The position numbers and the translations under genes were made by a program. Positions 9,401 through 15,300 of a stretch of 27,406 bases of DNA are shown here, one piece after another (positions within the stretch are counted from its first letter, which is position 1; every line of letters begins with the position of its first letter). A model generated the notes under the pieces. It saw only the letters and a list, made by a program, of their open reading frames with translations, ran no database searches and was not told the DNA's origin. The stretch comes from Mesostigma viride (lineage: Eukaryota; Streptophyta; Mesostigmatophyceae; Mesostigmatales; Mesostigmataceae), in assembly GCA_009746045.1 (NCBI GenBank), contig RPFO01001014.1, positions 1 to 27,406 of the forward strand, in the 5' to 3' direction.

Positions 9401-11341
9401 CCAAGCCCATGGGCAGGGCTACTACTCCCGAGGAGCGGTGGGACGGGAGGCCGCCTCGCCCGACCACCCGCCCTCTTCCCCCCCTCCTCCTCTTCGTCAG
9501 CCCCCTCCTCATCGTCATACTCGTAGCCAGCCACTGCCTGCGTTTGGCCGGAAGAGGAGGACTGTCGCCGCGCCTCAATCTCGTTGACCGCGCGCAACAC
9601 ACCCTTGGTAGAGTTGGTCGCGGGTGGTCGCGGCTGCTGGTACTGCGTCGGGACCTGTCTGGCGTGCTGCAGGCGAGCCGCACGCTCACCCGCGTTGCGG
9701 GGTCGGTCCCGAGGGCCGGAGGGTCGGGGCGGCTGCCGAAGGCCGGGCCGGAGAAACGAACGCTGGGTGTCCCTTCTCCAGCCCCGCGACCGGCGTTCTT
9801 GCCCCGGAGCTTGGGGCAGTCGCGCTTGAGGTGCCCCACCTCACTGCACATGAAGCAGCGCGCCTTGCTAGCATCGATCGCGTTGACGCCAAGGTCAGTG
9901 TAGCCATCATCAGGGTCGTCGGGTACTCCTCCTCCTCCTCGCCGATGAGCTCCGTAGAGTACATCTGGTTCACCCGTCGCGGACCTGCAGTGGCTGACCT
10001 GAAGAAACGGCGCACCGAGGGTGCGCGCCCGCGAGCCACCACGTCGGCCACCTGCAGAAGGTATCTCTGGATATTCAGGATGTCCCACTCCTTCCAGGGG
10101 ACCTCAGCGTAGTGTTTGAATACCTCATCCTGCAGCTCGGGGCTGAGCGCCTCGATGAATCTGATCTTGTACTCGTACCAGGTCATGTCGGTTAGATAAG
10201 CGGCGCTGGACTCAAACTTGGACAGAAACTCGCGATATGGGGTGGTCCCCTGGCGTAGCTTGCCGAAAGCGATCCGCTCGTGGAGCTCCGCGTCTGGGGG
10301 TATCAGCTTGCGGCGCACCCGGTCCATCAGCTCCTCCACGGTCTGTGGGTATGACTGGGATGCGATGCTCTCACAGTTCAGGATGCTCACCACCGAGGGG
10401 TCCATGCAGGTGTTAACCACATGCGGGATCAAATCACAGGTGGCCAGTTCCCAGCTGTTGTGATTGCACCAAACGGTATACTGCTGTTGCCACATGCGTC
10501 CCCATTCGTCGACCTCTCGCGGTTTCATATCCGCGTGCAGCTTGGGTACATTCTTGAAGGTAGGCATCGGTGGGGCCTTTACCGTGTTAAGCTTAGGCCC
10601 ACCGACCTCCCTGTAGGAGATGGAGCCGAATGCTGGAGGCTGCGACCGCGGGAGAGATCCGGATCTGTCCGGTGTGCCGTGTGTCCGGCGCACCTGTACC
10701 GACGAGGGGTGTTCGTACCCTGGGTCATCCAGTGCCACCCTGCTGAAACTGAGGTTGCCAGCAGGCGCAGGCGAGGGGACCGCGCTTCGGTCAAGCACCC
10801 GTGGACGCTGCGGTTGAGGTGCCAGGCGCTGGGCTGGCGTGTGAGTCTCCTCGTCGCGGGTGGTGACACTGCTCCGGGTCTCCTCTGGGCTGGTCCGTGG
10901 TCTATGAGTACCAACGGGCGGGCCCTGCGTGACAGATCCCTCGTCCGCCTCGTTAGTCCCTTCCAGGTCATCGAACTCGCCGTCTGCCCCTGGGACTTCC
11001 CCTTCCTCGTCCGAATACCATAACGCCGTGGGTAACAGGGACGTGCTGCCGAAGGAAACTCTGCGTCTGCCCCGGTGTGGGGGCCCGGTGGAGGTCCTTG
11101 GGGCCGCCCCCGACCTGCCCAAGGATGCGTGGGCCGCCCGGTGACTGGTAGCTGACGGCGGTAGTGCAGGGTATCTTCATTCTCGTCTCTCTGCTGCTCT
11201 GGATCAGGTGGTAGCCATTGTGGTCTCGTCTGGGGTTGTTGCTGCTGCGTCTGGGGTTGCTGCTGTTGCCATTGCTGCTGTGGTGACCGTTGCTGCTGCT
11301 GATGCTGCTGCTGCTGTTGCTGCTGCTGCGGTTGCTGCTGC

Positions 11342-11373
<32 letters not shown>

Positions 11374-11374
11374 T

Positions 11375-11406
<32 letters not shown>

Positions 11407-11730
11407 GGGCTGCTGCTGGGGCTGCTGCTGCCGTTGCTGCTGGAGCCTCTCTCGGTCGTTTCTGTCATCTCTCTGCCTGGGTAAGGCGTCTATAATGTCC
11501 CCATCCGCTGGGAACCTAGGGTTCTGATCTCTGGATCGTGGGGAGCCTTCCGCAGGTCTCTCCATGACCTCACCTGTATCTGTCCCTGCTTGGACGTGCA
11601 GTGGTACCTCTATACCCTCTGTACCGTGCTCGTGGTTGTCTACCGGTTCTATCTCTGTATTCTCTAGATCTCGTTCTCTAGCCTCTTCCTCTGTATCTCT
11701 GGCGTTCCTTGTTTGGGACCGTGTGGGCAT
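9401..11730 (-). CDS. gag: inner Gag with polyQ tract and CCHC knuckle
   Basis: It starts at ATG 11730 (Met-Pro-Thr-Arg-Ser-Gln). Three or four frame segments are needed: 11730 to about 11100, 11122 to about 9927, then the frame holding the knuckle, and probably a third frame at about 9735-9480 that encodes an acidic stretch (EEGADEEEEGG). The N-terminal part contains a glutamine tract at about 11240-11448. The middle part has the helical capsid-like region expected of retrotransposon Gag (for example MWQQQYTVWCN and LSKFESSAAYL). The nucleocapsid knuckle CFMCSEVGHLKRDC (C-x2-C-x4-H-x4-C) lies at 9816-9857. Gag forms the virus-like particle and packages element RNA. No separate stop between Gag and Pol is certain, because of the frame breaks. 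Confidence 0.85.
11240..11448 (-). repeat. CAG/CAA microsatellite encoding polyglutamine in Gag
   Basis: CTG and TTG triplets on the plus strand (CAG/CAA in element sense) encode roughly sixty glutamines interrupted by Pro, Arg and His. All three reading frames of one strand stay open through it (Q, S or A/L runs), so a slip here would not be stopped locally. Such tracts vary in length and may promote condensation of Gag. Confidence 0.9.
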
Positions 11731-11862
11731 GGTGCTCGTACCGGTACCTTACACTGCAGGCAACACCTCCCCAGGAAGGAAGAGAGAGAAAGAGAGAGAG
11801 CAACCACGTGCTATAGAGCTATAACTGTAGAACCTAATACTACTCCCTAGTACTGGTCTCCT

Positions 11863-12201
11863 CTACTGCTTGCTAGGGCCAATGGTCAGCTGAGAGAAAG
11901 TCACTGTAACTGCTGTCCCCTCCCCCTGACTGCTGAGTGTGGGTGGCTTGGAGCATTCACGTGTGGTGTGCATCCCCTCAGGCAATGGCATGTGTTCCCT
12001 AACAAACCTATCTGCCTCTGTAATGTTATCAAACCCTTTCCACTTAGCACTAGAGCCTTGGGACAATATCTTATCTTTAATATGCTCCTCACAAGTCTTC
12101 CAGCTGTAGAATATAGCAGGCCTACCCTTATCCCCGTCGTGAGCTACTGCGTAGTAAGGAAATCCAGACTGTCCACCCTTGTTTATTTTACGTCGTGGCA
12201 T
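11863..12201 (-). CDS. leader ORF with hybrid-binding (Cauli_VI / RNase H1 N-terminal) domain
   Basis: This intact 112-codon ORF runs from ATG 12201 to a stop at 11863 and ends 132 bp before the gag start, on the element's sense strand. Residues 14-68 match the pattern of the small domain found at the N-terminus of eukaryotic RNase H1 and in the caulimovirus viroplasmin family (Pfam Cauli_VI, PF01693). The matching parts are YYAVA, a glycine-containing turn, FYSW with Cys three residues later, AKWKGF, and EADRFV. In RNase H1 this domain binds RNA/DNA hybrids and double-stranded RNA. The C-terminal 40 residues are low in complexity. A role in protecting or processing the RNA/DNA intermediate of this element is inference. 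I know of no standard chromovirus with this domain in its leader. Confidence 0.8.
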   Translation of the reverse strand: MPRRKINKGGQSGFPYYAVAHDGDKGRPAIFYSWKTCEEHIKDKILSQGSSAKWKGFDNITEADRFVREHMPLPEGMHTTRECSKPPTLSSQGEGTAVTVTFSQLTIGPSKQ

Positions 12202-12927
12202 GTTACATCATAGTCTGGCAGCGGCTTGCAAGCAAGAGAGAAAGGGGAAACCCAGGCTACCTCTAATGCAGTGACCTTAAACAAACGAGGAGAGAGAGCA
12301 CGGAGTATAACACAGCACACGCCCGAGCCTTCCGCAGGAACGGGCTATACGCACACACGGAGGTAAACACCGTCAACACAGTCGGCAACAGCCAGACGGT
12401 ATCCACCCCCACGACCCCTTGCAGGTCAACAACGAATGTCCGTCTCCGCGACGTCCATGGGCACCAACAACATTTACAACCTATAGAGACACAACATATA
12501 ACATAAACCCCCTGCGCGCGCGTTCCCGGATAGAGAGCAAGCTCGCCAGCTAGCCTTCAGCAGGCATAGCTTTGTAAAGAAAGAATTCTAACTAGGGGAC
12601 GTACCATCTTCAATGACGTTAATCCCTCCTGAACTGGCCGCCACCCGGTGTCGTTGAAGGCAAGCCCTGGCCGCCACTAGGTGTCGTTGAAAACAGGAGA
12701 GCTGAACGCTATCGTTGACAGCACCTCACCACAGGACTATTGCTAGCCCCGCCGAGTATCCCAGACTGGCCGCTTGCTGCTAGGTCGTCGTTGAATCCCT
12801 TTACGGGCTGGCCGCCGGCCTGACAGCAATCGTTGAATTCCGGAACCTCTACCTACGCCAAGCTTCGTCTTGGTATCCTAATTGGCTCACTAACCCTCTC
12901 CGCGAGAGTTAGCTAACCTTTCCAGCA
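12202..12927 (-). other. 5' leader of inner element
   Basis: The stretch between the primer-binding site and the hybrid-binding-domain ORF has no convincing ORF. On the plus strand it carries four copies of a motif that begins CTGGCCGC and ends CGTTGAA (12634-12658, 12667-12691, 12766-12795, 12808-12837). The first two are 25 bp and nearly identical, the other two are 30 bp with a different middle. Repeated structured motifs in a leader could serve RNA dimerisation or packaging, but that is a guess. Confidence 0.6.
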
Positions 12928-12945
12928 CATTTCCTCCGATAACCA
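12928..12945 (-). other. candidate primer-binding site of inner element
   Basis: In element sense, one base after the CA end of the 5' LTR, the sequence reads TGGTTATCGGAGGAAATG. The leading TGG pairs with a tRNA CCA end, and the position is as expected. I cannot name the tRNA. It is not the initiator-methionine primer that many plant elements use. Confidence 0.65.
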
Positions 12946-12946
12946 G

Positions 12947-13531
12947 TGTTACGTCCCTGCCCAGACACACCTAGCCTGAGCTACGTAGCGAAAGACCCTT
13001 CTCGCCGGAATTAGGAATAATTCAAGATAGCCTAAAGTAGGTTGCGCTTCACGACGTGAGTCGTGAGATATCTGGCATCACGGCTTGATGCCAAGCTAAT
13101 TAGTACACACTTATATTGGCTAGCAATACCAATTACAAATGGATAATTGCCCCGGGCTCAATGTGTAGGCGTATTCGCACTTATCATTCATTAAACCAAG
13201 AGGACGAGACTCTCGTCCTCGGACCAATTTAACCTAGGTTGGTTGCGGCGCAGATACACACCAATTTCCCTAGAACAATCCGAGTCACTCATTCCACGTA
13301 GGATCCGGGCCGACATCGACCCTCAACTATAGGATCCACGCCTAGAACAACTGACAGACTCAGAACCGGCGCGGCGCCACAGCACCGGCCCCTAGAAGGA
13401 CAACCTAGGACCAAAATAACTAGTCCAATTCACACAATAGCCAAGGTCCGTAAAACCCAAGTCCAATAGACTAAACGGCCTTAGTAATTTATTCCATTGT
13501 TACGTCCGGCCAAAAGGGCAGGGACGTAACA
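12947..13531 (-). repeat. 5' LTR of inner element
   Basis: 585 bp, nearly identical to 1902-2488, with the same 16-bp terminal inverted repeats. It is the upstream LTR in element sense and should carry the promoter. No TATA box was assigned with confidence. Confidence 0.95.
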
Positions 13532-13536
13532 CAAAT
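13532..13536. repeat. target-site duplication of inner element, right copy
   Basis: CAAAT directly follows the CA end of the right LTR and matches 1897-1901 exactly. Confidence 0.93.
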
Positions 13537-15300
13537 AGAGCAGATGCCGACACGCCCGCTCCGGGGTCGAATGGCGGGATTCCTCCCGCCGTACCCGCAG
13601 TGGGTGAGAGTCGCGACCAAGAAGCGCCGCTGAGTATGGTGGCGCTGTTCGCGCAGATGCAAGCGCAGATGCAGCAACAGTCGCAACAGTTGCAGCAGCA
13701 ATTGGCGCTGCAGATGCGGGAAGTGACCGACAGATTGGTGGCCGTAGAGGGTCGTCATCTGCAGTCCACACCATGGGACGGGCAGGCATCGATGCCGGGC
13801 CCCAGTGGTGTTGCCGCGGAGCCGAGGGAGCGGGACCAGCCGCCAACCTCAGGTAATGCGGCGGGAAGGGCTTCGATGGAACCGGGGGTTTTGGCTGGGT
13901 CGCTAACCCAACACGACTTGCTTGGTGAGGCGGATGGTCAGCCACGGGGCGAGTATACGCTGGCGCCCAGGCGCCTGCCTTTCGATCAAGCGCGAGACGG
14001 ATTGCACGAGGAGAACGGGGCAGGGCTGGCGCGCGCGATGGACCCACACAGGGGTGCACCAGGACGCATGCTGCCAGGCGGGGCCTCAATTCCGTTTGGG
14101 CGAGGCGGTGGGGCGCTGACCGGCGGGTCGACTGCACGGTGGTCAAGTGTGCCAATCGGGCGCATTCCGCCCATGGAGGACATAACCACGCCGCTGGCTT
14201 TCCGAGTACGGGAGGCAGCACGACCAAGCACGCTGGCGCAGGGACGCGCAGCTCAGCGACCGCCGGAGGATGCCGATGGGGTGCAGTACCCGCAAAGGGT
14301 GCGCCTCACACCGGAAGGCGCGAAGATGCCCACCCTACCACGGGTGGACATGCGCGAGAAGTTCTCCACAACCGGCAATCTGGCCACGCTGGCGCAGGCC
14401 TACAACGCGTACAAGTCATGGATTGATCTGCAATACATGACTACGCAAGGCGCTGTAATGCATGAGTTTGTGATGAACAACATGCATTTTTTCTTTCACG
14501 GCCTTACGCTGAGGCGAGTGGCTAGGCTGGTGGAGCAGTGGAGAGAGGTCTCGCTGTACACGCGTCACACGGACGTGTGGTTCGGCTTCGACGGGCGTGG
14601 CCAGCCCGACTATGACAACATCATGTATGGTGTCGACCCTGCCGAGGAACTGTGGGGCCTCCTTCGCCAGGAATACCCGGTGGAGACCATCAAGGCAGAG
14701 CGTGAGTGGCGCAGTTTCAAGATAGCCGAGGGTGAAACCCCGGAGCAATCTTACGAGCGCCTCATGGAGTTCGCCGGCGAAGTGGAGGACTGGTCCGAAA
14801 AGCTGGCGTGTCAGAAATGGCTGCAAGCGCTAGGCTCCAAGGAGATGGAGCTGCCCACGCCGCCCAACGGCCAGCCGTGGCGATTGCGGTCACTGTGCAT
14901 TGAGGTCAGGGCCATGATGCGACGACACGCGCAAGGCCGGATCTCGGTAAGCACGGTGGTGGCCGAGCTGCAGGCCAAGGTCGACGCGCTGACCAAGGCC
15001 AAGTCGGGTGAGTCGTCTGCCACAAGACAAGCGCGCCCGCAAGGCGGCCACGGTGCTAGCAGGAACCAAGGGGGGTCTCGCAACGCCTCATCGCATGATG
15101 CAACCCAGGGTAACGCCGCTGGCGGCAACAAAGACGCTGCCGCCCCGACGCGAGCTGGGGGGGCACGTCCTCACAGACGGGTACTAGGACGGATGCGCGC
15201 AAATCGGGCTGCTTCCTTTGCGACAAGGATGGGCACCTTAGTCGCGAGTGTCCAAGCCGCTGCACGAAGCCGCATGGGGCAGACACGAAGTGGCACCTGA
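13537..15300 (+). CDS. gag: outer Gag (main part)
   Basis: The frame continues from codon 5 at 1901, is open without ATG through 13537-13599, and runs to TGA at 15298-15300. The N-terminal part has a glutamine-rich coiled-coil-like stretch (MQAQMQQQSQQLQQQ, about 13657-13710). A long proline/glycine-rich linker follows. The capsid-like helical region (about 14330-14940) includes a segment with WRSFKIAEGETPEQSYERL, typical of retrotransposon Gag. The zinc knuckle is not in this frame: it lies in the next frame at 15210-15251. A -1 shift is therefore required somewhere in 15114-15297. A run of seven G at 15157-15163 is the obvious site, either a programmed slip or a lost base. Confidence 0.85.
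   Translation, partial: RADADTPAPGSNGGIPPAVPAVGESRDQEAPLSMVALFAQMQAQMQQQSQQLQQQLALQMREVTDRLVAVEGRHLQSTPWDGQASMPGPSGVAAEPRERDQPPTSGNAAGRASMEPGVLAGSLTQHDLLGEADGQPRGEYTLAPRRLPFDQARDGLHEENGAGLARAMDPHRGAPGRMLPGGASIPFGRGGGALTGGSTARWSSVPIGRIPPMEDITTPLAFRVREAARPSTLAQGRAAQRPPEDADGVQYPQRVRLTPEGAKMPTLPRVDMREKFSTTGNLATLAQAYNAYKSWIDLQYMTTQGAVMHEFVMNNMHFFFHGLTLRRVARLVEQWREVSLYTRHTDVWFGFDGRGQPDYDNIMYGVDPAEELWGLLRQEYPVETIKAEREWRSFKIAEGETPEQSYERLMEFAGEVEDWSEKLACQKWLQALGSKEMELPTPPNGQPWRLRSLCIEVRAMMRRHAQGRISVSTVVAELQAKVDALTKAKSGESSATRQARPQGGHGASRNQGGSRNASSHDATQGNAAGGNKDAAAPTRAGGARPHRRVLGRMRANRAASFATRMGTLVASVQAAARSRMGQTRSGT

Larger units (their letters stand above)
1902..13531 (-). mobile_element. inner LTR retrotransposon, chromovirus, nested
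   Basis: This complete 11.63-kb element is inserted antisense to its host element. It has LTRs of 587 bp (1902-2488) and 585 bp (12947-13531), a polypurine tract, a primer-binding site, a CAAAT target duplication and the gene order hybrid-binding-domain ORF, gag, protease, RT, RNase H, integrase, chromodomain, ORF3. The integrase-linked chromodomain assigns it to the chromovirus branch of Ty3/gypsy. The LTRs differ at three substitutions and one 2-bp indel by my count, so insertion was recent compared with the outer element. The coding frame is broken at about nine places, almost all by one missing base. Confidence 0.95.

Noticed and set aside
11208-11495. Polyalanine and polyleucine ORFs on the plus strand
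   Set aside because: They are mirror frames of the CAG/CAA tract in the inner gag.
13600-15300. Gag of the outer element starting at GTG 13600
   Set aside because: The frame is open further upstream and joins, across the target duplication, to an ATG in good context at 1887.
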